Shown: in pieces, positions 1-7,576 of the stretch
Layout of the letters: each line of letters begins with the position of its first letter
Numbering within the stretch: the stretch's first letter is position 1
Assembly (NCBI GenBank): GCA_964423505.1
Contig: CAYREX010000022.1
Span: forward strand, 1-33,493
From: CAYREX01 sp964423505
GTDB lineage: Bacteria > Fermentibacterota > Fermentibacteria > Fermentibacterales > JCC-6
DNA length: 33,493 nucleotides
Reading direction: 5' to 3'
The notes under the pieces: generated by a model
Database searches by the model: none
Seen by the model: only the letters and a program-made list of their open reading frames with translations
Told to the model about the DNA's origin: nothing
Program-made: the position numbers and the translations under genes

Positions 1-19
1 GGGAGAGGGGGGAGCTGCG

Positions 20-48
20 TTGATGGGCGGGGCGGGGGTGGATATGTT
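20..48 (+). promoter_or_regulatory. Predicted sigma70-type promoter for pruA
   Basis: TTGATG at 20-25 and TATGTT at 43-48 are separated by exactly 17 bp. This places a transcription start near 55 and leaves a leader of about 75 nt before the chosen pruA start at 131. The spacer is extremely G-rich. Prediction by pattern only. Confidence 0.4.
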
Positions 49-130
49 CCTGCGTACCATTCGTGACCATCGCCCGGCGGGTATCTCCGCGACAGCGGGA
101 CGGCAGCGAACCGAAGGGAGAGGGAGAGAG

Positions 131-1768
131 ATGCACAACTCCAGGTCGAACGTACCGGCGCCGCGCAACGAGCCGGTGCTCAGCTACGCTCCCGGGACCA
201 CCGAGCGCGCGGAGCTGGAGAGGGAGCTCTCGCGGCTCCTCGGCGAGGTGGAGGAGATCCCCCTCATCATCGGCGGACGCGAGGTGGAGACTGGCAACGT
301 CGCCGAGGTCGTCTGCCCGCACGACCACGGTCATGTCCTCGCCAGGTACCACCAGGCCGGGCCGGAGCATGTCGCAATGGCCGCCGAGGCGGCCGGCGAG
401 GCCTGGCGCGCCTGGTCGGAGCTGGAGGCGGACCACCGCTTCGGCATCTTCCTCAGGGCGGCGGAGCTGCTGGCCGGCAAGTACCGTCACACCGTGAACG
501 CCGCCTGCATGCTCAACAACTCGAAGACGGCCTTCCAGGCCGAGATAGACAGCTCATGCGAGCTCGTCGACTTCCTCCGCTTCAACCCCTGCTACGCCCA
601 GCGGATATACGCCGACCAGCCGGGCAGCGCCCCCGGCACGTGGAACAGGGTGGAGTACAGGCCGCTGGAGGGCTTCATCTTCGCGGTGACCCCTTTCAAC
701 TTCGTCTCCATTGCAGGCAACCTGCCCTCGTCCCCGGCCATGATGGGCAACACGGTCCTCTGGAAGCCCGCCTCCAGCGTAGTCTTCTCCAACTACATCA
801 TAATGCGCATCTTCATGGAGGCCGGCGTGCCCGAAGGCGTAATCAACTTCCTGCCCGGCAGGGGCTCCAGCATAGGAGACCCCATCGTCGACAGGCCGGA
901 GCTGGCCGGCATTCACTTCACCGGCAGCACCGGGACCCTCCACCACATGTGGCGCAGGGTCGCGGACAACCTTCCGTCCTACCGCGGGTTCCCGAGGATA
1001 GTCGGGGAGACCGGCGGCAAGGACTTCGTCTTCGTCCACTCGTCCGCCGTCCCCGGCCAGGTTGTGACCGCCCTCGTAAGGGGCGCCTGGGAGTACCAGG
1101 GACAGAAGTGCTCCGCCGCCAGCCGGGCGTACATCCCGGAGTCGATGTGGGACGAGGTCAGGGACGGCCTGGTCGCCGAGACGGAGAGCCTTCGGATGGG
1201 GCCGCCGACCGACTTCGGCTGCTTCCTCAACGCCGTCATCGACAGGGCAGCTTTCGACAGCATAACCGGTTACGTGAGGCTTGCCGCGGAGGACCCGGAT
1301 GCAGAGATCCTCACCGGAGGAGGCTGGGACGACTCCGTGGGCTACTTCGTGGAGCCCACGATAGTGAGGGTAACCGACCCGCATCACCGGCTGATGTCCG
1401 AGGAGATATTCGGACCGGTCCTGACCGTCTACGTCTACCCGGACGACCGCTACGAGGAGACGCTGGAGGTCTGCGACCGGACCTCGCCCTACGGGCTGAC
1501 CGGGGCCATCTTCGCCACCGACCGCTACGCGGCGGTGCTGGCTGACCGGAAGCTCAGGCACGCTGCCGGGAACTTCTACCTGAACGACAAGCCGACGGGG
1601 GCCGTAGTGGGCCAGCAGCCCTTCGGCGGCGCCAGGGCTTCCGGCACCAACGACAAGGCGGGCAGCATGCTCAACCTGCTCCGCTGGGTCAGCCCCAGGT
1701 CGGTGAAGGAGACCCTCCTTCCACCGGAGGACTGGCGATACCCGTTCATGGGAAGCGAGGAGGAATAG
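131..1768 (+). CDS. pruA: L-glutamate gamma-semialdehyde dehydrogenase (1-pyrroline-5-carboxylate dehydrogenase)
   Basis: NAD-dependent oxidation of glutamate-gamma-semialdehyde (from 1-pyrroline-5-carboxylate) to glutamate, the second step of proline degradation; cytoplasmic. The protein (545 aa) matches the single-domain ALDH4 type along its whole length: NEPVL near the N-terminus, PFNF and WKP segments of the cofactor site, general-base Glu293 in GETGGKD, nucleophile Cys327 in GQKCSA, and the C-terminal GQQPFGGARASGTNDK stretch. It is not a PutA fusion, and no proline dehydrogenase is present here. The frame is open from a TTG at 20, but the ATG at 131 follows a strong purine-rich Shine-Dalgarno and begins just before family-conserved sequence, while the extra 37 residues are low-complexity. 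The next dehydrogenase starts 3 nt after the stop, so the two are surely cotranscribed. Confidence 0.95.
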   Translation: MHNSRSNVPAPRNEPVLSYAPGTTERAELERELSRLLGEVEEIPLIIGGREVETGNVAEVVCPHDHGHVLARYHQAGPEHVAMAAEAAGEAWRAWSELEADHRFGIFLRAAELLAGKYRHTVNAACMLNNSKTAFQAEIDSSCELVDFLRFNPCYAQRIYADQPGSAPGTWNRVEYRPLEGFIFAVTPFNFVSIAGNLPSSPAMMGNTVLWKPASSVVFSNYIIMRIFMEAGVPEGVINFLPGRGSSIGDPIVDRPELAGIHFTGSTGTLHHMWRRVADNLPSYRGFPRIVGETGGKDFVFVHSSAVPGQVVTALVRGAWEYQGQKCSAASRAYIPESMWDEVRDGLVAETESLRMGPPTDFGCFLNAVIDRAAFDSITGYVRLAAEDPDAEILTGGGWDDSVGYFVEPTIVRVTDPHHRLMSEEIFGPVLTVYVYPDDRYEETLEVCDRTSPYGLTGAIFATDRYAAVLADRKLRHAAGNFYLNDKPTGAVVGQQPFGGARASGTNDKAGSMLNLLRWVSPRSVKETLLPPEDWRYPFMGSEEE

Positions 1769-1770
1769 GC

Positions 1771-3303
1771 ATGGCAGGTGCTGAGAAGGTACTGGAGAAG
1801 CTCGGTATAGGCGAGGTCAGCCAGGGGGCCTGCTGGGGCGAGGGAGGCTGGGTCGAGCCGGCGTCGGGCAGGATGCTCGAGTCGGTGAACCCGGCTGACG
1901 GCAGCGTCCTTGGCAGAGTGGTCCAGGCGGACGCAGGGGCAGCCGGGGAGGTGCTGAGGAAGGCCCACGAGGGCTTCCTGGAGTGGCGGATGCGCCCCGC
2001 CCCGCTGAGAGGCCAGATGGTCCGGGACCTGGGCGACGCCCTGCGCGAGCTGAAGGAGCCGCTGGGAGAGCTGGTCACCCTGGAGATGGGGAAGATACGC
2101 CAGGAGGGCCTCGGCGAGGTCCAGGAGATGATTGACATCTGCGACCTGGCCGTGGGCATGTCCCGCCAGCTCTACGGCAAGAGCATGCACTCCGAGAGGC
2201 CGAAGCACAGGATGTACGAGCACTGGCACCCGCTGGGCATCGTAGGGGTCATATCCGCCTTCAACTTCCCGGTGGCCGTCTGGTCGTGGAACGCCGCCAT
2301 CGCGGCGGTCTGCGGCGACTCGACCGTCTGGAAGCCCTCCTCCTCCACGCCTCTCACCGCGGTTGCCGTGCAGAAGATCTGCAACCGGATAATGGCGGAC
2401 CACGGCGTGAGCGGCGTCTTCAGCCTGCTCGCCGGTCCCGGCAGCGTCGTGGGCAACATGCTCACCGACGACCCCCGGGTGCCGCTGGTCTCCTTCACCG
2501 GCTCCACCGCGATGGGCAAGGTGGTATCGGAGAGGGTGGCCGCCAGGCTCGGCAGGACGATACTCGAGCTGGGCGGCAACAACGCCATCGTAGCCACTGC
2601 CAACGCCGACCCGGAGATGCTGGTTCCCGCGGTCCTCTTCGGGGCGGTGGGCACCGCCGGACAGCGATGCACGTCCACCCGAAGGCTCATCGTGCACGGG
2701 GACATCGCCGGCAGGGTGGTCGATATGCTCCGCTCGACGTACTCCCAACTGCGCATCGGCGATCCGATGGACCCGGATACCCTGGTCGGCCCTCTTGTGA
2801 ACGAGGGCGCCGTCGAGGCCATGATGAGGGCCCTGGAGAGGGCACGGGAGCAGGGGGGCGAGCTGGTGGTCGGCGGCGAGAGGCTGCCGGACCTCGGCCC
2901 CCGCTACGTGACTCCGGCTGTGGTCCGGATGAGGGAGCAGACCGCCATCGTCATGGAGGAGACCTTCGCCCCGATACTGTACGTGCTTGAGTACGACGAC
3001 ATCGAAGAGGCCGTCGCCCTGCACAACGCGGTGCCGCAGGGACTCTCCAGCTCCATCTTCACCACCGACCTGAGGGAGGCGGAGACCTTCCTCTCCCACG
3101 CGGGCTCCGATTGCGGAATAGCCAACGTGAACATAGGCACCTCGGGCGCGGAGATCGGCGGCGCCTTCGGGGGGGAGAAGGAGACCGGCGGCGGACGAGA
3201 GGCGGGGAGCGACTCCTGGAAGGCCTACATGAGGAGGCAGACCAGCACTATCAACTGGAGCAGGGAGCTCCCGCTGGCCCAGGGCATAGAGTTCGAGCTC
3301 TAG
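1771..3303 (+). CDS. ALDH7-type aldehyde dehydrogenase (L-aminoadipate-semialdehyde / piperideine-6-carboxylate dehydrogenase)
   Basis: Aldehyde dehydrogenase of 510 aa closely resembling antiquitin (ALDH7A1) and bacterial AmaB. These oxidise 2-aminoadipate-6-semialdehyde, in equilibrium with piperideine-6-carboxylate, to 2-aminoadipate in lysine catabolism. Visible landmarks are the AFNFPVAVW segment, general-base Glu266 in LELGGNN, nucleophile Cys300 in GTAGQRCT, the EETFAPILYV segment, and the family-typical tail with SGAEIGGAFGGEK, TGGGRE and LPLAQGIEFE. The start is 3 nt past the pruA stop, with its Shine-Dalgarno (GAGGAGG-like) inside the end of pruA. The partner gene acts on the one-carbon-shorter homologous semialdehyde, so the operon may serve both proline and lysine breakdown. 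Substrate is inferred from family; activity on other aldehydes (for example betaine aldehyde) is possible. Confidence 0.9.
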   Translation: MAGAEKVLEKLGIGEVSQGACWGEGGWVEPASGRMLESVNPADGSVLGRVVQADAGAAGEVLRKAHEGFLEWRMRPAPLRGQMVRDLGDALRELKEPLGELVTLEMGKIRQEGLGEVQEMIDICDLAVGMSRQLYGKSMHSERPKHRMYEHWHPLGIVGVISAFNFPVAVWSWNAAIAAVCGDSTVWKPSSSTPLTAVAVQKICNRIMADHGVSGVFSLLAGPGSVVGNMLTDDPRVPLVSFTGSTAMGKVVSERVAARLGRTILELGGNNAIVATANADPEMLVPAVLFGAVGTAGQRCTSTRRLIVHGDIAGRVVDMLRSTYSQLRIGDPMDPDTLVGPLVNEGAVEAMMRALERAREQGGELVVGGERLPDLGPRYVTPAVVRMREQTAIVMEETFAPILYVLEYDDIEEAVALHNAVPQGLSSSIFTTDLREAETFLSHAGSDCGIANVNIGTSGAEIGGAFGGEKETGGGREAGSDSWKAYMRRQTSTINWSRELPLAQGIEFEL

Positions 3304-3371
3304 AGCCACGCCGGGCGTTCCTTGTTTGATTTGGTAAGTCACCCGGGGCGGCAAATAGTGCGTTAATATGG

Positions 3372-3851
3372 CTATGTGTGCTCGATGGAGCGCGCGACGT
3401 GCTCCACCTCGGCGGACACCTGCCTGCGGACAGCCGCGCGGACCGGGGGAAGACGGAGGAGGAGGCGGCCGGCCCGGGTCCTGGCGCCTATCTCCAGGGA
3501 TATCCTCGTACGCTCCCCGCCGGCCGGCACGAGCGAGAATCGCCCCTCGATGCGGAGGCGGCCCAGCGGTCTGAGCAGGCTGAAGCCGAATCCGCCGGGG
3601 CCGGCGGAGGTGAGCTCGAAGAGCTGCTCCAGCCGGAGGAAGAGGAAGCGCTCCACCGTCCGGAATCTGGAGCCGACCTCTCCAAAGCTCCCGGAGACCA
3701 TCTCGAAGCCCTCGTGGCTCTCGAAACGGTAGCGCTCCGGGTGCTCCTCCAGCTCCAGGAACCAGCCGGCCGCATCGCCGGGCCCGGCGTTCGTCACCGC
3801 CGAGGCCGATACAACAGCCTCTGTCCCCTTACGGGCATCCGGCATGCTCAT
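3372..3851 (-). CDS. SRPBCC/START-like hypothetical protein
   Basis: A 159-aa soluble protein with no signal peptide. The order of predicted strands and a long C-terminal helix suits the SRPBCC (Bet v1-like) fold of small ligand-binding or polyketide-cyclase-like proteins. There is an N-terminal segment about a residue-30 Trp, beta-rich middle (FEMVSGSFGEVGSRFRTVERF, then GRFSLVPAGGERTRISLEIGA), and an Arg-rich closing helix. I do not recognise a more specific family. An upstream GTG/ATG extension to 3875 is open, but the ATG at 3851 has a good GGAGGGAGG Shine-Dalgarno. It is a lone gene, convergent with the dehydrogenase operon (68 bp between stops) and divergent from the lipid kinase. Fold assignment is a guess; that it is coding is more secure. 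Confidence 0.6.
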   Translation of the reverse strand: MSMPDARKGTEAVVSASAVTNAGPGDAAGWFLELEEHPERYRFESHEGFEMVSGSFGEVGSRFRTVERFLFLRLEQLFELTSAGPGGFGFSLLRPLGRLRIEGRFSLVPAGGERTRISLEIGARTRAGRLLLRLPPVRAAVRRQVSAEVEHVARSIEHT

Positions 3852-3889
3852 CGCCCTCCCTCCACAGGTGATCATGACCTCCGGGCACT

Positions 3890-3897
3890 AGTATACT
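3890..3897. promoter_or_regulatory. Possible shared -10 element between divergent genes
   Basis: AGTATACT is self-complementary, so both strands read TATACT here, between the SRPBCC-like gene and the lipid kinase gene. No good -35 hexamer is evident at 16-18 bp on either side, so this is a weak call. Confidence 0.25.
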
Positions 3898-3955
3898 CGG
3901 GCCTGGCAGGCGACGCGGCTCCCGGCGGAGCCATGCACCGGAGAGGCGGTGGGAC

Positions 3956-4942
3956 TTGTCCCCGAGCGGCGAAGCGAGACCCGCGGGCTGCGGGAGGACC
4001 GGGGGCCGCCGGCAGGAGAGCGGCCGCCCCGTAGGGAATGGCTTCCGGAGCGTCCTCGTCATCTGGAACGCCGTGGCCGGGCTCGATACGCAGGAGAGGG
4101 ACAGGGCCGCGCTGGAGAGGTTCCTGGAGGAGAGGGACGTCCGATGGGAGTCCGTCGACTGGGATCCGTCGGTGGGCATGAAGGACTCTATCGCCGGCGC
4201 AGACAGGAAGGGTGTCGACGTAATAGTTGCCGCCGGCGGCGACGGCACGGCATCGGCGGTCGCAGACTGCATGGTCAGGTGCGAGTGCAGTCTGCCCATG
4301 GCCCTGATGCCTACCGGCTCATCCAACATGCTTGCCAGCGGGCTGGGGTATCCGGCAGCACCGGAGGACGCGCTGGAGGCAGCCTGGGGCGGGCGGGTTG
4401 AGCGGATGGACGTCGGCTACGTAGCCGAGCTGGACCGCACCTTCCTGATGAGCATCTCCATCGGCATGCACGCCGATATAGTCAGGAGGACATCCCGGGA
4501 GGCCAAGAGAAAGCTGGGCTGCCTGGCCTACGCACTGACCGGCGTCGGGACCCTCCTCCGCACCGGCCTCATGCCCGTCAGCGTAATGCTCGGGTCACGG
4601 CGCTACAGGTTCAGGACGGACAACCTGCTAGTCCTGAACACCGCCGACTTCCTGCCGGCGGAGGAGTCTCTGTCTGATCCCATAGAGCCGGACGACGGGA
4701 TGCTCGACCTGGTGGTGATGAGAACCGGCTCGCTCCTCGATGTCTTCGGGCTTCTGCTCCATGCGCTCGTGGGGAAGCGGTACAGGCCCTACAGGACGGA
4801 GCACCGCAAGGTATGCGACATCACCGTGAGGACCAGGCGCCCCATGGCGGTCCAGCTTGACGGCGAGAGCGTGGGCGAGACCCCCGTCACCGTGGAGGTC
4901 ATGCCGGGGGCGCTGCCGATAGTGGTACCCGAGGGCGACTGA
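3956..4942 (+). CDS. Diacylglycerol kinase / YegS-BmrU-type lipid kinase
   Basis: ATP-dependent lipid kinase of the DAGK-catalytic superfamily, phosphorylating diacylglycerol or a related lipid at the membrane inner face. The 328-aa protein shows the nucleotide-binding AAGGDGTASAV motif near residue 95, followed by the PTGSSNMLA segment. This is a variant of the usual GTxND motif, with Ser-Ser-Asn in place of Thr-Xaa-Asn-Asp. The second, beta-sandwich domain closes with VQLDGE, typical of the family. The start is uncertain: no in-frame ATG or GTG precedes conserved sequence, so a TTG at 3956 preceded by GGAGAGG is taken. The first 28 or so residues are low-complexity and may not be translated. 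The gene converges on the PAP2-like gene with 11 bp between stops; both would touch lipid phosphate metabolism. Confidence 0.85.
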   Translation: MSPSGEARPAGCGRTGGRRQESGRPVGNGFRSVLVIWNAVAGLDTQERDRAALERFLEERDVRWESVDWDPSVGMKDSIAGADRKGVDVIVAAGGDGTASAVADCMVRCECSLPMALMPTGSSNMLASGLGYPAAPEDALEAAWGGRVERMDVGYVAELDRTFLMSISIGMHADIVRRTSREAKRKLGCLAYALTGVGTLLRTGLMPVSVMLGSRRYRFRTDNLLVLNTADFLPAEESLSDPIEPDDGMLDLVVMRTGSLLDVFGLLLHALVGKRYRPYRTEHRKVCDITVRTRRPMAVQLDGESVGETPVTVEVMPGALPIVVPEGD

Positions 4943-4953
4943 CAGCGGAACGC

Positions 4954-5397
4954 TCACCCCATGGATATGAGCGCCGCCGCTATCCCCAGGATGAGACCTG
5001 CGAGCACCTGCGGGTAGCTGTGGCCGAGAAGGGTCTTCAGAGTCTGCGGCCTGAAGCCCTCGTCCAGCACGTGCCCGAGCCTCAGGATGAGCTCGTTGAG
5101 CACGTGGGCCTGCTTCCCCGCCGACCTGCGTACGCCGGTGGCGTCGTACATGACCACCAGGGCGAAGACAGCAGCCACGGCGAAGATGGGGCTTCCGAAT
5201 CCCTGTGTGAGCCCCACCCCGGTGGCCAGTGCGCTGACAAGCGCGGAGTGGGAGGAGGGCATTCCGCCGGAGCCGAAGAGTCGCTCCAGGCTGAATCTCC
5301 TGTCCAGTAGCAGCGTGAAGACCGCCTTGAGGAGCTGCGCGGCGGCGTCCGCCGCGATGGCGGTCAGCAGTATGCGGTTGGAGAAGAGGCCGCTCAT
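4954..5397 (-). CDS. Divergent PAP2 family membrane protein (DUF212)
   Basis: A 147-aa integral membrane protein with the hallmark of the divergent PAP2 (acid phosphatase/VPO-related, DUF212) family: GGMPSSHSALV near residues 44-54, MYDATGVRRSAGKQA near 83-97, and LLGHSYPQVLAG near the C-terminus. Four or so hydrophobic segments are visible. The Ser-His pair and the downstream His match the phosphatase-like core, but biochemical function in the family is not established; undecaprenyl- or phosphatidate-type phosphatase activity is a guess. The ATG at 5397 lacks a clear Shine-Dalgarno, which suggests either translational dependence on upstream transcription or a leaderless-like context. It lies 67 bp downstream of the secreted propeller-like gene on the same strand. 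Confidence 0.9.
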   Translation of the reverse strand: MSGLFSNRILLTAIAADAAAQLLKAVFTLLLDRRFSLERLFGSGGMPSSHSALVSALATGVGLTQGFGSPIFAVAAVFALVVMYDATGVRRSAGKQAHVLNELILRLGHVLDEGFRPQTLKTLLGHSYPQVLAGLILGIAAALISMG

Positions 5398-5431
5398 CCG
5401 GCAGCGGTCGCCACGTGACGCGGCGGGAGCG

Positions 5432-5445
5432 GCCCCGCACGGGGC
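5432..5445. repeat. Short perfect inverted repeat between two minus-strand genes
   Basis: GCCCCG-CA-CGGGGC forms a 6-bp stem with a 2-nt centre between the propeller-like gene and the PAP2-like gene. No T-tract follows on either strand, so a terminator role is only possible. Confidence 0.3.
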
Positions 5446-5464
5446 ATCGGGTAGAGGGCCCCGG

Positions 5465-6226
5465 TCACCACGGGTGTCCCTTCAGAGCCCCCCAGGTGGA
5501 CTCCGTCAGCCCGGAGGGATAGCCGTCGAATGTGCACGCGGCCCAGCCGGTGAAGGCGGGTGCCTGCAACTGGGAGAGCACCGTCCCGCTATCGTCGAAC
5601 CTGTATATCATGCCGCAGGAGGACTCCAGCGCCTCTGCGCTCCAGAAGTGCTCCCCGTCGTGCCAGAGCCCCCGGCAGGCCTCCCCCGGGGGGGAGAACG
5701 CCGCGGATTCCACCTCCGTCAGCTCCGGCCACTCGCTGGTGTTCCAGCAGCGGACGGTGTCGTCATCGCACAGGGTCCAGAGCCGGGCGCCCTGGCAGCA
5801 TGAGCCCATCACGTCGTGGTCGAAGTCGGCAGACGAGTCCTTCGTGCCGTCGGGGAGGTACCGGTTCAGGTCCCACTCCGTCACGTAGAGGTACGAGCCG
5901 TCGAAGGCCAGGTCGTAGAAGTAGTAGAGCGACCAGTCATCTATGACCGTCTCCAGCTCCCATGTCTCCAGGTCCACCCTGAAAGACCTGGGGGCGAAGG
6001 CGTCCACCACGTGGACCTCTTCTCCGACGACCTCGACGTCGCAGAGCCTGTAGAACTCGTACTGATGCCAGTCCAGTACGTTGCCCTGCATGTCCATGAC
6101 GTAAATGCGCGAGTCCCATGTCTGGTGGCAGGTGAGGACGATGACCTCGTCGCCGGAGGAGTGCCCGGCCGCAAGGAGCGTCAGGAGCAGGATGATAGAA
6201 GCCTGTGGGAAGCTCCCGTATCTCAT
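5465..6226 (-). CDS. Secreted propeller-like protein with W-G-A-L-K C-terminal tail
   Basis: A 253-aa protein of unknown function. The first 25 residues form a classical signal peptide (basic start, then a Leu-rich core and AAGHSSG), so export is likely. The mature part contains loosely repeated blade-like units of the form D-[LVI]-x-[FHV]-D-G-x-x-[LF]-[YW]-[VS], for example DLAFDGSYLYVTE and GLWHDGEHFWSAE. These resemble beta-propellers of the kind that occur in extracellular sensor or binding proteins. Several cysteines (CCQGA, two near 160-190, one near 240) could form disulfides. The protein ends in ESTWGALKGHPW, a tail that recurs in modified form in the secreted protein at 21990-22691. 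The start ATG has a GAGAGGATG Shine-Dalgarno and an excellent upstream promoter. Confidence 0.7.
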   Translation of the reverse strand: MRYGSFPQASIILLLTLLAAGHSSGDEVIVLTCHQTWDSRIYVMDMQGNVLDWHQYEFYRLCDVEVVGEEVHVVDAFAPRSFRVDLETWELETVIDDWSLYYFYDLAFDGSYLYVTEWDLNRYLPDGTKDSSADFDHDVMGSCCQGARLWTLCDDDTVRCWNTSEWPELTEVESAAFSPPGEACRGLWHDGEHFWSAEALESSCGMIYRFDDSGTVLSQLQAPAFTGWAACTFDGYPSGLTESTWGALKGHPW

Positions 6227-6248
6227 GTAAACATCCTCTCAGCATGTA

Positions 6249-6277
6249 ATAATACCTTCGCCGGCGGCCCGGGTCAA
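6249..6277 (-). promoter_or_regulatory. Predicted sigma70-type promoter for the secreted propeller-like gene
   Basis: Read on the minus strand, TTGACC (6272-6277) and TATTAT (6249-6254) are separated by 17 bp and lie 23 bp upstream of the start codon. This is one of the best consensus matches in the window. Confidence 0.6.
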
Positions 6278-6314
6278 ACCGGCCGCCTGCCATGCTGCGG
6301 AGCATGCAAACATC

Positions 6315-6366
6315 CCAGAGCCCCGGGAACCCCCGTCAACCGGGCGCCGGTCCGCCGGAGCTCTGG
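6315..6366. repeat. Nested inverted repeats between divergent promoters
   Basis: Bases 6315-6326 pair with 6355-6366 at 11 of 12 positions (CCAGAGC opposite GCTCTGG at the ends). The loop contains a second perfect hairpin, ACCGG-GCG-CCGGT, at 6339-6351. A separate inverted repeat, CATGCT-GCGG-AGCATG, is at 6291-6306. The outer arm abuts the -35 hexamer of the DegT operon. An operator or DNA-structure role is possible; no regulator is recognisable in the window. Confidence 0.5.
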
Positions 6367-6395
6367 TAGACAGAAGTGGCCGCATGCTCTATACT
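6367..6395 (+). promoter_or_regulatory. Predicted sigma70-type promoter for the DegT-MBOAT-SGNH operon
   Basis: TAGACA at 6367-6372 and TATACT at 6390-6395, 17 bp apart, 39 bp upstream of the DegT-family start. Each hexamer matches the consensus at five of six positions. Confidence 0.55.
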
Positions 6396-6434
6396 CGCAG
6401 CTGGCTCCGTCCCAGGCGGTTCGGGAGGCGTAGA

Positions 6435-7550
6435 ATGATACCCGTATGCAGGCCGTCCATAGGCGATAGAGAGCTGGCTGCCGTGGGTCGTGTCTTCGAC
6501 TCCGGATGGCTCGGCATGGGCTCGGAGGTCGAGCGTCTGGAGCGGCGCATCGGGGAGGTCGTCGGCCGGGACCACGTCGTATGCGTCAGCAACGGAACGG
6601 GCGCCCTCTTCATCGCCCTGGACGCGCTCGGCCTGGGTCCTGGAGACGAGGTCGTGCTCCCTTCCATGACCTACGTGGCCAGCGCACAGGCCGTCACGGC
6701 CACCGGTGCACGGCCGGTCTTCTGCGATGTCCTGCCCGATACCCTCAATCTGGACCCCGCCGACGTAGAGCGGCGGGTCACCCCCCGCACAAGGGCGGTA
6801 ATGCCCGTCCACTACAGGGGCCTGCCCTGCGACATGGACGCCATCCTCGACATCGCCGAGCGGCACGGGCTGAGGGTGGTCGAGGACGCGGCCCACGCCT
6901 TTGGCTCCGCCCCCGGCGGCCGTGCCGTGGGCTCGTTCGGGGACGTAACCTGCTTCAGCTTCGACCCGATAAAGGTGGTGACCTGCGGAGAGGGCGGCGC
7001 TGCGGTGACCGGTGACCCGGAGCTGGCCGACCTGATGCAGAGGAAGCGCATCCTGGGGATAGACCGTGACACGCTCACCAGGTACAGGAACGAGCGGAGC
7101 TGGATGTACGACGTCCAGGTACCCGGATACAGACTGCACATGAGCAACATCAGCGCCGCCGTCGGACTGGTCCAGCTGGACCGGATGGAGGAGCTGGTCG
7201 GAGCCAGGAGGAGGGTGGCGGAGCGTTACGACGTGGAGCTCTCCGCATGCCGGCACATAGAGACGGTACGCACCGACTGGTCCGAGCTGAGCCCCTTCAT
7301 GTACGTCGTCCGGGTGCCCCGGGGCCGCGACCGACTCATCCGGTTCCTGAGGGAGCGGGGCATCGGCTCCGGCCTCCACTACATCCCGGTACACACCTTC
7401 ACCATGTACAGGGAGGGCGCCCCCGTCCTGCCGGTGACCGAGAGGCTCTACGGCGAGCTCCTCACCCTCCCCCTCTACCCGGACATGACCGAGGGAGATG
7501 CAGCTCGGGTCGTCGAGGGTCTGCTGGAATGGGACGGAGGGCCGGCCTGA
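6435..7550 (+). CDS. DegT/DnrJ/EryC1/StrS family sugar aminotransferase
   Basis: PLP-dependent aminotransferase of 371 aa that typically transfers an amino group to a nucleotide-linked keto-sugar. Landmarks are VSNGTGALFIAL (residues about 50-61), PSMTYVASA (phosphate-binding region), VVEDAAHAFGS (Asp that contacts the PLP pyridine nitrogen), and SFDPIKVVTCGEGG, in which Lys180 is the Schiff-base lysine. The C-terminal small domain includes GIGSGLHYIPVH, typical of the family. The ATG at 6435 with GGGAGG upstream is chosen over an in-frame ATG at 6384, since family homology starts with MIPVCRPSIG. First gene of an operon with the MBOAT and SGNH genes, so the aminated sugar is probably part of an extracellular glycan or surface polymer. 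The exact sugar cannot be told. Confidence 0.9.
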   Translation: MIPVCRPSIGDRELAAVGRVFDSGWLGMGSEVERLERRIGEVVGRDHVVCVSNGTGALFIALDALGLGPGDEVVLPSMTYVASAQAVTATGARPVFCDVLPDTLNLDPADVERRVTPRTRAVMPVHYRGLPCDMDAILDIAERHGLRVVEDAAHAFGSAPGGRAVGSFGDVTCFSFDPIKVVTCGEGGAAVTGDPELADLMQRKRILGIDRDTLTRYRNERSWMYDVQVPGYRLHMSNISAAVGLVQLDRMEELVGARRRVAERYDVELSACRHIETVRTDWSELSPFMYVVRVPRGRDRLIRFLRERGIGSGLHYIPVHTFTMYREGAPVLPVTERLYGELLTLPLYPDMTEGDAARVVEGLLEWDGGPA

Positions 7551-7576
7551 CCCTCGGCGGAACGGGGAGGTAGCCC

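Noticed and set aside
554..1561. Long antisense ORF (335 codons) opposite pruA
   Set aside because: High-GC shadow frame of a gene with strong family homology; low-complexity product and no Shine-Dalgarno.
3304..3371. Possible bidirectional terminator between the dehydrogenase operon and the SRPBCC-like gene
   Set aside because: The patch is AT-rich for the region, but only short, distant arms (CCGGG/CCCGG) can pair and no hairpin plus T-tract is seen.
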